A stretch of 9,831 bases of DNA from Ruminococcus sp. UBA5884 (GTDB taxonomy: Bacteria; Bacillota; Clostridia; Oscillospirales; Ruminococcaceae). Made by a program: the position numbers and the translations under genes. Positions within the stretch are counted from its first letter, which is position 1; each line of letters starts with the position of its first letter. Positions 1 to 6,581 of the stretch are shown here, piece after piece. The stretch spans positions 1 to 9,831 of the forward strand of contig DJFA01000060.1 in assembly GCA_002431975.1 (NCBI GenBank), read 5' to 3'. The notes under the pieces are model-generated. The model saw only the letters and a list, made by a program, of their open reading frames with translations, did not search any database and was not told the DNA's origin.

Positions 1-8
1 TTTATACT

Positions 9-42
9 TGTCAATACTTTTTTTCAACTTTTTTTATTTTTT
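9..42 (-). promoter_or_regulatory. Partial promoter at the window edge (-35 and upstream A-tracts)
   Basis: The minus strand has a perfect TTGACA (14 down to 9). It is preceded by A-runs (complement of T-runs at 37-42, 29-35 and 18-24) placed like an UP element. The -10 box would fall just outside the window. It would serve a gene further left on the minus strand. Confidence 0.4.
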
Positions 43-95
43 CTCGCATTTTTCTTTAGAATTATGAATTTCAATGCAATTTTGATGACTGTTTC

Positions 96-166
96 TGTAG
101 GGGCGAACTGAGTTTGCCCGTTGAGGTTTGCTGTAAACCTACGGGCGACCGATGGTCGCCCCTACA
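96..166. repeat. 71-base palindromic element with three hairpins
   Basis: The element has 11-base terminal inverted repeats, TGTAGGGGCGA (96-106) and TCGCCCCTACA (156-166). Each end forms its own hairpin with an 8-base-pair stem and 3-base loop: stems 101-108/112-119 (one G-T wobble) and 143-150/154-161 (perfect). A small middle hairpin, AGGTTT (124-129) with AAACCT (135-140), lies between, so the whole can fold as a cloverleaf. It is GC-rich in an AT-rich spacer and has no coding potential. It looks like a REP- or MITE-type dispersed repeat; no transposase is present. Confidence 0.85.
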
Positions 167-231
167 AAACTAATCTGAATTTTAATCGAATAAATCATAG
201 AAAATAACTGGTCGTCTGTCTGAAATTTCAG

Positions 232-261
232 TAAAACAAAACGGGCGAACACAGTTCGCCC
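232..261 (-). terminator. Possible intrinsic terminator of the operon
   Basis: In the minus-strand transcript, about 60 bases after the DHHW stop, the GC-rich hairpin GGGCGAAC-TGT-GTTCGCCC is followed by GTTTTGTTTTA. The stem is strong and the tail is T-rich but interrupted by G. The repeat unit may have been co-opted as terminator, or it may simply lie there. Confidence 0.5.
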
Positions 262-266
262 CTACA
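241..266 (-). repeat. Third, single copy of the 26-base hairpin unit
   Basis: Read on the minus strand, this 26-base unit matches the left arm of the larger element (96-121) at 24 of 26 positions. It starts with the same TGTAGGGGCGA and ends with GCCCGT. Its stem 243-250/254-261 is a perfect 8 base pairs around a 3-base loop. Confidence 0.85.
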
Positions 267-322
267 GAATAAACAAAAAAATTCCTTGTTTTCAATCATA
301 AAATTTTGTTGTCGAATTTACT

Positions 323-1477
323 TTATTTATTGCGGAACATTACAGAAAGTTTCTTTACATTATCATCAGTTGAAAATGTTGAAGCATTATAAAGCACAAG
401 AACCTGACTGTAATCTGAAATATTGACTACATCTTCTGCTGAAACGCCTATATATCTGAGGTCAATAAGAGTGATTTCGCTGTAATGCTGAGTAAGGAAC
501 GGAGCAAAGCAATGAGCATATGAGTCCTTTATTACCAGAAGCTTTTTATCATTGTGAACATCAGTCTTTATGGTTACAAGCGGCTGGTTAGGGCCTAAAT
601 ATGTTGAATATTTGTCTTTCTGAGTGAGGTAATCCCTGAAATATATGCTGTCATATTCGGTTTCTGATTTGCCGTCATTAACTATATAATCAGTTACATT
701 TGCCCCTTCATCGTACCTGTAGATATCAATTGTATCAGCTTTTACTTTGTCATAAAGCGAGGTTGAATAAAAAGTTCCCTTGAAGCTGTCGCTTGCGTGT
801 TCGATATCATATTTATCATATACTATCGGAGAAAATCCGAGTTTCTGAATAGTGGCATTATAGGCATAATAAGCTCCAAGACTTGTCCAGTGGTGGTCAT
901 TTCTGTAATAGATATATTCATCTTTCATTGTATAGAGGATATTATAAACATCAATAGTAGTTATATTGTCATTAAGATTTCCATAAACATAGTCTATCAG
1001 AGCTTTCTGGTCTTCCTGAGGAGCATTTTTAGGCAGTTCGTCCATATAGATTCCCGCTGAAGTAGGAGCTAAAAGGCAGTAAACCGGAACGCTGCTGTTA
1101 TTTTCAGAAAATTTGTTTATAGCATCAACGGACTTGTCTATTGCACTGTAATCAATCGCCGGAAGTTTTTCCATAAGTCTTTCATCAGCGATATAGATTC
1201 CGTTGAGTTCTTTTTTTCCGAGAGCAAGTTCAATGCCTGTTTTAGTTTCAATCCAGCCAAGACGATTTATAAAATGGTCTGAAATATATGTTTCAAAGCC
1301 ATTCATAAATGACTTGTCCATAATTGTTTTCATACTGAATTTAGGAAATTCAGCAAGTTTTCTGTTTTCTGTTTCAGAGAAATATTCCTTATGTGAAAAG
1401 AGAGTAGCAAGAGGAAGAATAATCAGTATTGCAAGAAAAACAACTGCTGAAACACGCTTCATTTTATTATTTTTCAT
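323..1477 (-). CDS. DHHW-family, AlgX/AlgJ-like partner of the MBOAT protein
   Basis: A 384-residue protein with one N-terminal membrane segment (about 9-27) after a basic tail, and a large domain expected outside the membrane. The family motif DHHW is at 194-197 (YYRNDHHWTSLGAYYAY), and a serine block LLVIKDSYAHCFAPFL is at 313-328. By analogy with AlgX, whose catalytic residues are Asp, His and Ser, Asp194, His196 and Ser319 would form the SGNH-type acetyltransferase triad; that assignment is inference. It probably receives acetyl groups from the MBOAT protein and places them on a surface glycan. AAGGAGGAG ends eight bases before the ATG and contains the preceding TAA stop. A second ATG five codons in is also possible, but is too far from the ribosome site. 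This is the last gene of the run, followed by 322 non-coding bases. Confidence 0.92.
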   Translation of the reverse strand: MKNNKMKRVSAVVFLAILIILPLATLFSHKEYFSETENRKLAEFPKFSMKTIMDKSFMNGFETYISDHFINRLGWIETKTGIELALGKKELNGIYIADERLMEKLPAIDYSAIDKSVDAINKFSENNSSVPVYCLLAPTSAGIYMDELPKNAPQEDQKALIDYVYGNLNDNITTIDVYNILYTMKDEYIYYRNDHHWTSLGAYYAYNATIQKLGFSPIVYDKYDIEHASDSFKGTFYSTSLYDKVKADTIDIYRYDEGANVTDYIVNDGKSETEYDSIYFRDYLTQKDKYSTYLGPNQPLVTIKTDVHNDKKLLVIKDSYAHCFAPFLTQHYSEITLIDLRYIGVSAEDVVNISDYSQVLVLYNASTFSTDDNVKKLSVMFRNK

Positions 1478-1485
1478 ATATATTA

Positions 1486-1494
1486 CTCCTCCTT
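1486..1494 (-). promoter_or_regulatory. Ribosome site of the DHHW gene overlapping the MBOAT stop
   Basis: AAGGAGGAG on the minus strand, eight bases before the ATG. It shares its first two bases with the MBOAT TAA stop at 1493-1495. It is the strongest ribosome site in the window along with that of hinT. Confidence 0.85.
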
Positions 1495-2902
1495 AGAATC
1501 TGAAGTACAGGAAAGGATTATATGTTGCATCAACAAGATATGCAGTACTTATAAGCATAAGCACAGCCTGTACAACAGGAGCAGCCGTCATATAGAATTT
1601 AGAGGTTTTCGGATTTCTCCTGATACCTGTAATAAATTTGCTTACCCAGTCAGTTGAGGCGATTATGCAGAACAGGAACATTATGAAATAAGAGCCGAGC
1701 TGATATTTTGCATATGAGTCAATAAATGAGCCTCCTGCACCGAACATTGCACCGACATAGTTACAGGCATTTCCGAACCCTTCAATATCGAAGAATACCC
1801 AGCCGAAAACAACGAGTATAAAAGTATAAAGAGTACTTACAAACGGAGGAAGTTTTTCAAGGACTTTTCCCCAGCCAAGACGTTCTATAATTATGAAAAC
1901 ACCGAAATAAACGCCCCAGAATATAAAGTTCCAGCTTGCACCATGCCAGAAGCCGGTGGCAGCCCATACAATCATAAGATTTATAAGAGTTCTGAATTTG
2001 CCTTTTCTGTTGCCGCCGAGAGGGATATATATATAATTTCTGAACCATGAGCCAAGTGTTATATGCCATCTTCTCCAGAATTCAGAAATACTTTTTGACA
2101 TATAAGGGTGGTCAAAGTTTGCAGGGAAATTGAATCCGAGCATTTTTCCAAGACCTATAGCCATATCGGAATAGCCTGAAAAGTCAAAATATATCTGGAA
2201 AGTAAATGAAAGTATTCCGAGCCACGCAGTACCGGCGGACATTGTGCTGTAATCAAGAGCTTTTATTGAAGTCCAGAGAGAGCCTATATTATTTGCAAGG
2301 AGAATTTTCTTTGTAAGACCCTTTATGAATATAGCGACTCCCTCACCGGTAAGATTTATATTGACGGCACGGTTGTCAATTTCGTTCTGAACGTCCTCAT
2401 AGCGGACGATAGGGCCGGCAACGAGCTGAGGGAAAAGGGAAACATATGAAAGAAAGTTCAGGAAATTTTTCTGAACCTTGATTTTACGCCAGTAAAGGTC
2501 TATCGTATACGACATACTCTGGAATGTATAGAATGAAATACCGATAGGAAGCGGAAGATTAGGGTCTTTGAATGAAGTGCCGAAAAGGGCATTTATATTG
2601 CCGATAAAGAAACCGCTGTATTTGAAAACGAAAAGGAATCCCAAATCGACTATCATAGATGTTACAAGAGCCATTTTTCTGACTTTTGGATTTTTGTCAT
2701 ATACATCCATTATGCAGCCTGCAAAGTAGTCAACGAATGAAGAAATAACCATAATCCAGATATATTTAGGTTCTCCCCATGCATAGAAAATAAGGCCTGA
2801 AACAAGCAGAATAAGATTCTTTACCTTTGCAGGTGAAATGAAGTACAGAATAAGTACTATCGGCAAAAACACATACATAAATACAAGACTTGAAAATACC
2901 AT
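1493..2902 (-). CDS. MBOAT-family membrane O-acyltransferase (AlgI/PatA-like)
   Basis: A 469-residue polytopic membrane protein of the MBOAT family. These proteins move an acyl group, usually acetyl, from a cytoplasmic donor across the membrane for attachment to an extracellular polymer. Family landmarks: LPLPIGISFYTFQSMSYTID (116-135), FPQLVAGPIVRYED (157-170), FDFSGYSDMAIGLGKMLGFN (239-258), ISEFWRRWHITLGSWFRNYI (272-291) and ATGFWHGASWNF (315-326). His320 in the last is the invariant catalytic histidine and His280 is the second conserved one. Hydrophobic segments cover most of the chain (for example 5-22, 28-42, 78-103, 222-240, 303-342, 355-371, 400-416, 437-456). Length is typical of AlgI relatives. 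The next gene encodes an AlgX/AlgJ-like partner, the standard pairing. The polymer substrate (wall polysaccharide, teichoic acid, peptidoglycan or exopolysaccharide) cannot be read from sequence. DltB is less likely, since no dltA, C or D is in view. Confidence 0.95.
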   Translation of the reverse strand: MVFSSLVFMYVFLPIVLILYFISPAKVKNLILLVSGLIFYAWGEPKYIWIMVISSFVDYFAGCIMDVYDKNPKVRKMALVTSMIVDLGFLFVFKYSGFFIGNINALFGTSFKDPNLPLPIGISFYTFQSMSYTIDLYWRKIKVQKNFLNFLSYVSLFPQLVAGPIVRYEDVQNEIDNRAVNINLTGEGVAIFIKGLTKKILLANNIGSLWTSIKALDYSTMSAGTAWLGILSFTFQIYFDFSGYSDMAIGLGKMLGFNFPANFDHPYMSKSISEFWRRWHITLGSWFRNYIYIPLGGNRKGKFRTLINLMIVWAATGFWHGASWNFIFWGVYFGVFIIIERLGWGKVLEKLPPFVSTLYTFILVVFGWVFFDIEGFGNACNYVGAMFGAGGSFIDSYAKYQLGSYFIMFLFCIIASTDWVSKFITGIRRNPKTSKFYMTAAPVVQAVLMLISTAYLVDATYNPFLYFRF

Positions 2903-3502
2903 TTATTCATCTCCTTTATTAACTGTTCTGACAATTTCCGCAAGTTCATTTTTATCCATCATGGTATTGAGAATGTCAATCATGGCAGAAGCGGAAAGGA
3001 GTTCCGGAAGGCTAAGTTTCACAAGCAGTTTTTTTCTCATGAGTGAGCTGTTTCTGCCGCCTGAAAGACCGAGTTCAAACAAATCCGTCTTAGTTATCTT
3101 ATCTTTATTACTAACGGAATTTTCCGCACAGACTCCGGCTTTTTCGAGAGCATCGAGGATAATTTTTTTATCAACTCCCTCAACGCCGAGTTTTCCCTCA
3201 CATGATGGTTTTACTTTTCTTTTTTCCTTGCCGAAAATATCGGGGATATAAACATTTATGACGGTATCATTTTTATTCACAGCACCTTTTATAAAATTTC
3301 TGATTTTAAAGCCGGCACTGTCTGAATCAGTCATAATTATGATACCGGTTTTTGCGGCATAATACCTGATAAGAGCGAGTTTGTCGCTGTCTTTGAAGAT
3401 ACCGTAGCCATTTGTCTGGATAATGACTGCATCGATAAGGGAACTAAGTTTTATTTTATCATATTTTCCTTCAACGACCACAGCCTGTTTAAGTCTAATC
3501 AA
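2903..3502 (-). CDS. TOPRIM / DUF4093 protein related to RNase M5
   Basis: A 199-residue protein with an N-terminal TOPRIM domain. The metal-binding glutamate is in VVVEGKYDK (8-16, Glu11), and the second acidic cluster is in IIIMTDSDSAGFKIR (54-68, Asp59 and Asp61). KLGVEGV (104-110) corresponds to the GVE element of RNase M5. The C-terminal DUF4093 region is TKTDLFELGLSGGRNSSLMR (137-156), followed by KLLVKLSLP. RNase M5 (rnmV) trims 5S rRNA precursor, so an RNA-cutting role is plausible. However, this version carries an extra segment (about 88-103, with GKEKRK) between the acidic cluster and the GVE element and is not beside ksgA, so it may be a paralogue with another substrate. The start is TTG: in-frame TGA codons lie two and five codons upstream, and no in-frame ATG fits the conserved N-terminus. 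The stop TAA directly abuts the next ATG. Confidence 0.85.
   Translation of the reverse strand: MIRLKQAVVVEGKYDKIKLSSLIDAVIIQTNGYGIFKDSDKLALIRYYAAKTGIIIMTDSDSAGFKIRNFIKGAVNKNDTVINVYIPDIFGKEKRKVKPSCEGKLGVEGVDKKIILDALEKAGVCAENSVSNKDKITKTDLFELGLSGGRNSSLMRKKLLVKLSLPELLSASAMIDILNTMMDKNELAEIVRTVNKGDE
2911..2916 (-). promoter_or_regulatory. Ribosome site of the MBOAT gene inside the TOPRIM coding end
   Basis: AAGGAG, eight bases before the MBOAT ATG, doubles as Lys-Gly codons near the C-terminus of the TOPRIM protein (…KGDE, stop). The TOPRIM stop TAA touches the ATG with no gap. Confidence 0.85.
2951..2979 (-). promoter_or_regulatory. Possible internal promoter for the MBOAT-DHHW pair
   Basis: Inside the 3' end of the TOPRIM gene the minus strand has a perfect TTGACA (2979-2974), a 17-base spacer and GATAAA (2956-2951, four of six matches to TATAAT). 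Transcription would begin near 2944, about 40 bases before the MBOAT ATG. Because these bases also encode conserved protein, the match may be chance. Confidence 0.25.
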
Positions 3503-3517
3503 AATTCACATACCTCA
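3500..3517 (-). promoter_or_regulatory. Junction holA/TOPRIM gene: GAGG site, two in-frame stops, TTG start
   Basis: Read on the minus strand the codons are TGA GGT ATG TGA ATT TTG. The first TGA ends holA and also supplies the first GA of the GAGG ribosome core, which is ten bases from TTG. The ATG is followed at once by an in-frame TGA and so cannot start the protein, leaving TTG as the start. Confidence 0.75.
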
Positions 3518-4546
3518 AATCTCTCTGACAGTCATTTTAACGACTGCCTGTTCTGTAATAAGCCTTGAATTGCATGAGAATGACTTGATAGTTTTATCAG
3601 CATCAGTAAGTATATCAAGACATTTTTCAAGATGGCTTTCTGACATTCTGCGGCAGTCACGGAAAGCGTTTCTTACAACAAATTCCTTGCCTTTATAATT
3701 GAAATCGCTGATAACATCATTTTCAGACTTACCACATGACAAAGCCGCCTTAGCTCTGTAAAAATCGATAAAAGTGCCGGAAAGAGCGGCAAGAACTGAA
3801 ACTGCATCATTCTGCTGTAAAAAAACCTCATCAAGCAGAACGAGAGCTTTTTTAAGATTGAAAGCTGCAACAGCCTTTGCGAGATTAAAAACGGTTGAAT
3901 CGAGCTGCTGCGGAACAAGAGCATCAATCATATCCGAGGTAATTTCGTTTCCAGCGGCATATGAGCATAGCTTGTCAGTTTCATTTTTTATCATCATTGA
4001 ATTGCAGAGGCAAAGCTGAACAATTTTTTCAGCATTTCTGCGGTTTATCGTACAGCCTTGTTTTTCGGCGGATTTTATTATCATAAGAGCGAGTTCTGAA
4101 ACGGATTTGAGTTCCATTTCGCACAGAACGCCATGTTTTGAAACAAAATCTATAATTTTTTTATTTTTCGGGGAAGGAAATTTTTTTCCGGATTTTACAT
4201 CAAAACCGGTTATATAAAAAATTATAACAGTAGTTTCAGGGATATATTCAAGGGTTTCAAGCAGATATTTCAAATCATCAGCAGAAAGATTTTCAGCATT
4301 GAGGTCATTTACAGCAATAACGTTGTAATCAGCAGACATAGGAAACATCTGTATATAGTCAGAAAACTGACTTATATTGAAATTATCGCCGGTAAATTTC
4401 TGAAAACCTGATTCATCAGTTTTTGATATAAGAAAATGTGTAAGCTTTTCAACCGACATAATATCTTTTCCATAAAAGTAATAGAGTCTGTCAAAGTTTC
4501 CAGATTTAATTTTTTTTAAAATATCGTCATACTGAGCCGCAGCCAT
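3515..4546 (-). CDS. holA: DNA polymerase III subunit delta (clamp loader)
   Basis: A 343-residue protein, the normal length for HolA, which opens the beta sliding clamp as part of the clamp-loader complex. The N-terminus LYYFYGKDIMSVEK (21-34) matches the family's degenerate nucleotide-binding start. PETTVIIFYITGFDVKSGKK (103-122) and LLDEVFLQQNDAVSVLAALS (237-256) follow in family order. The C-terminal collar domain has CLDILTDADKTIKS (309-322) followed by LITEQAVVKM (329-338). Delta subunits diverge strongly, so the call rests on overall pattern, length and the classic position behind comEC. The start has GAGG seven bases upstream, and the comEC TGA stop lies between that GAGG and the ATG. 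In many Firmicutes rpsT comes near this point; here a TOPRIM protein follows instead. Confidence 0.93.
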   Translation of the reverse strand: MAAAQYDDILKKIKSGNFDRLYYFYGKDIMSVEKLTHFLISKTDESGFQKFTGDNFNISQFSDYIQMFPMSADYNVIAVNDLNAENLSADDLKYLLETLEYIPETTVIIFYITGFDVKSGKKFPSPKNKKIIDFVSKHGVLCEMELKSVSELALMIIKSAEKQGCTINRRNAEKIVQLCLCNSMMIKNETDKLCSYAAGNEITSDMIDALVPQQLDSTVFNLAKAVAAFNLKKALVLLDEVFLQQNDAVSVLAALSGTFIDFYRAKAALSCGKSENDVISDFNYKGKEFVVRNAFRDCRRMSESHLEKCLDILTDADKTIKSFSCNSRLITEQAVVKMTVREI

Positions 4547-4550
4547 GGAA

Positions 4551-4557
4551 TCACCTC
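4551..4557 (-). promoter_or_regulatory. Ribosome site of holA overlapping the comEC stop
   Basis: GAGGTGA on the minus strand. GAGG is the ribosome-binding core, seven bases from the holA ATG, and the final TGA is the comEC stop. Confidence 0.75.
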
Positions 4558-6563
4558 ACAAATTCAGCTTCTGACATTCCGTCAGTCTTAAAGCATATAT
4601 AATCCGATATGCTGCACTGCATAATTTCGGAATTATCGTAATAAACAGTTATCGTATCAGAGCATTCAATAAGATAATTTCCGTATACAATAAACACATC
4701 AGAGCCGGCATTTACTGAATAATCCTGATACCGGAGTGAAATTCCGCCGCTGTAAAACTGAGGAACACAGCCGCATATAAAGGAATTTTCAAGCACATAT
4801 GTATTTTCAGGAAGATAAAAAGCATTTACATCATACCATTTAAGTCTGTCATTGTAGTTTGCAAAGCCACGGTATGATTTTTTAAGCATAATAATGTTAT
4901 TAACGGTATTTATATTATTTTTCTGAAGACAGGTCTGAATATACCGTGAATTTTTTCTGTTTCCTGAGATATCAATTACATCAGCAGTTCCATTGTATTC
5001 AACAGCAACGGCATCAGCAGAATTATTTCCGAATACAGAAATTTTCATAATATTTTCAGAAGTTTTTCCATAATAAACAGCAGTTCCGGAAATGACAGCC
5101 AGTGAAATCATTACTGAAAGAGCAACAGAACTGCGATTTTTAAATACAGCAAATGATATGCATATAAAAATCACTCCTGCAATGAGCATAATCCTGAAAA
5201 AATCAGAACTGAATGAAATCCTTACAAATTTAAATCCGGCAGCATATTCAGCGATATCGGCAATGAATCCGCAAAGAAATGATGTAACCTTTAAAAGAGG
5301 ACAGGCAATAAAGCTTACACCTCCGGTTATGAAAACAATCATGCCGAGAACAAGTATAAATGAAGCCACAGGCATAAGGATTATATTTACAAAAGCTGAT
5401 ACAGCTGATGTTTCATTGAAGAAAAGCGATGAAACAGGTATCACAGCTACTGACATACAAAGCATTGATACAAAATTTTTAAAAATTTTCTGCAAACGTG
5501 ATTTTGAAGGCATTTTGTCTGTCATATACGGAGCGAAAACACCTATTCCGAAAAATCCGGATACTGAAAGCAGAAAAGAAGGATTTCTTACTATAAAAGG
5601 ATTGAACAAAGCCATTGAAGCAGCCGCAATGCATAATGAATTGAGAGCATCACCTGTACGGCAGAATACAGCCGCACTGTATGCAATAACAATCATTACT
5701 GCCGCCCTTATTGCAGACATTGAAAATCCTGAACAGATAACAAAAATCAGTGATGAAGCCGATATCAGAATAAAAGCCGTCAATTTTCCGGAATGGATTT
5801 TTTTAAGAACAGCATTTATCATTGAAGCCATTACCATAAGATGAAAACCTGAAACTGCAAAGACATGGCCGATACCGAGCCTGTAAAGAGCTGTACTCAT
5901 ATTGTCATCAATATCAGCGATTTTCGAGCCGAAAAGCATTGCCGCCGTAAGATTTCCCTCCTGATATGGAGAATATGACATAATAACATTATAGATTCTG
6001 GTTCTGTAGTTCCATAGTCCCCTTATCAGTCTGAAACCGTCATGATAAATTATTTCAGCTGATTCAACGTCACCTGCATCAAGGAATATTCCGCATGATT
6101 TATAGTAATCAGCGGAATTGAAAAGATATGCATTTTCAAAAACTTCAGGAACGCATACGAGTTTTATCTCATCACCGTACTGACAGTCTGAAGCGTCACC
6201 ATAATAAAGCATTGAAGCGGACTGAACGCCATTAATCCTGCCTTTGAGCGTATATGAAGCTTTATCTCCCGAATAATCTGAAATACCGGTAATTTTTCCG
6301 GTAAAAACGACTTTCTGACCGCTGTATGATATAATTTTATTGTATATAAATTGTTCATCAAAGCGGTATGCGGAAAATCCGGCAGCAAATGAAGCAATGC
6401 ATACCATGACTTCAATATTCTTCATTTTTGCAGGATATTTCAGAAAAGCAGCAGCAAGCACTATAAACGGCACAGCGATATAATCAGAGCTGTTATTTAA
6501 AAATGAAGCGAAAATCATTCCAAGCAGAACAGGAAGTCCGATATAAACCATTTTTCGCTTCAT
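4551..6563 (-). CDS. comEC: ComEC/Rec2-family DNA uptake channel protein
   Basis: A 670-residue polytopic membrane protein predicted to carry single-stranded DNA across the cytoplasmic membrane in natural transformation. Layout: N-terminal membrane segments (about 6-66), a soluble OB-like DUF4131 region (about 82-165), then the Competence domain with many hydrophobic helices (about 205-500). That domain carries the family motifs HVFAVSGFHL (233-242) and CSGFSMSAIRAAVM (277-290). The C-terminal 165 residues start like the usual metallo-beta-lactamase-like domain (MKISVFGNNSADAVAVEY, 506-523, then VIDISG, 529-534). Where the metal-binding HxHxDH should be, the sequence reads KKSYRGF (561-567), so this domain looks catalytically dead. 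The protein is about 100 residues shorter than B. subtilis ComEC (776). The start is supported by TAAGGAG ten bases upstream, overlapping the previous stop. holA follows after 4 bases, the usual order in Firmicutes. Whether the cell is transformable cannot be told from this window. Confidence 0.93.
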   Translation of the reverse strand: MKRKMVYIGLPVLLGMIFASFLNNSSDYIAVPFIVLAAAFLKYPAKMKNIEVMVCIASFAAGFSAYRFDEQFIYNKIISYSGQKVVFTGKITGISDYSGDKASYTLKGRINGVQSASMLYYGDASDCQYGDEIKLVCVPEVFENAYLFNSADYYKSCGIFLDAGDVESAEIIYHDGFRLIRGLWNYRTRIYNVIMSYSPYQEGNLTAAMLFGSKIADIDDNMSTALYRLGIGHVFAVSGFHLMVMASMINAVLKKIHSGKLTAFILISASSLIFVICSGFSMSAIRAAVMIVIAYSAAVFCRTGDALNSLCIAAASMALFNPFIVRNPSFLLSVSGFFGIGVFAPYMTDKMPSKSRLQKIFKNFVSMLCMSVAVIPVSSLFFNETSAVSAFVNIILMPVASFILVLGMIVFITGGVSFIACPLLKVTSFLCGFIADIAEYAAGFKFVRISFSSDFFRIMLIAGVIFICISFAVFKNRSSVALSVMISLAVISGTAVYYGKTSENIMKISVFGNNSADAVAVEYNGTADVIDISGNRKNSRYIQTCLQKNNINTVNNIIMLKKSYRGFANYNDRLKWYDVNAFYLPENTYVLENSFICGCVPQFYSGGISLRYQDYSVNAGSDVFIVYGNYLIECSDTITVYYDNSEIMQCSISDYICFKTDGMSEAEFVR

Positions 6564-6573
6564 TTAATATTCA

Positions 6574-6581
6574 ACTCCTTA
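6574..6581 (-). promoter_or_regulatory. Ribosome site of comEC containing the upstream stop
   Basis: TAAGGAGT on the minus strand, ten bases before the comEC ATG. The TAA is the stop of the phosphoribosyltransferase gene. The spacing is slightly long, but no better in-frame ATG has a ribosome site. Confidence 0.8.

Larger units (their letters stand above)
1..322. other. Non-coding spacer downstream of the operon
   Basis: This is the only gene-free stretch. Besides the hairpin repeats, the possible terminator and the edge promoter, it holds a perfect 12-base palindrome CTGAAATTTCAG (220-231) directly beside the terminator tail. I see no small gene with a ribosome site, no tRNA and no CRISPR repeats. 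Confidence 0.8.

Noticed and set aside
96..266. The repeated units as a CRISPR array
   Set aside because: The units are inverted relative to one another, have unequal spacing and are self-complementary; there are no regular spacers and no cas genes.
270..290. Run of seven T's after the DHHW stop as a terminator tail
   Set aside because: No stable GC-rich stem lies directly before it. The hairpin at 243-261 is the better candidate.
2366..2384. TTGACA followed by TATAAA inside the MBOAT gene
   Set aside because: The spacer is only 13 bases, too short for a sigma-70-type promoter, and the site is deep inside a gene.
2838..3251. Plus-strand frame of 137 codons opposite the TOPRIM gene
   Set aside because: It lies opposite conserved TOPRIM and MBOAT coding sequence, with no ribosome site and no family resemblance.
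4475..4496. TTGACA inside the start of holA as a promoter
   Set aside because: No acceptable -10 box lies 16-18 bases downstream, and the bases encode the conserved HolA N-terminus.
5092..5844. A 250-codon open frame on the plus strand opposite comEC
   Set aside because: It is antisense to conserved ComEC membrane segments and has no ribosome site or recognisable family motif. Long antisense frames arise readily from the codon bias of this genome.
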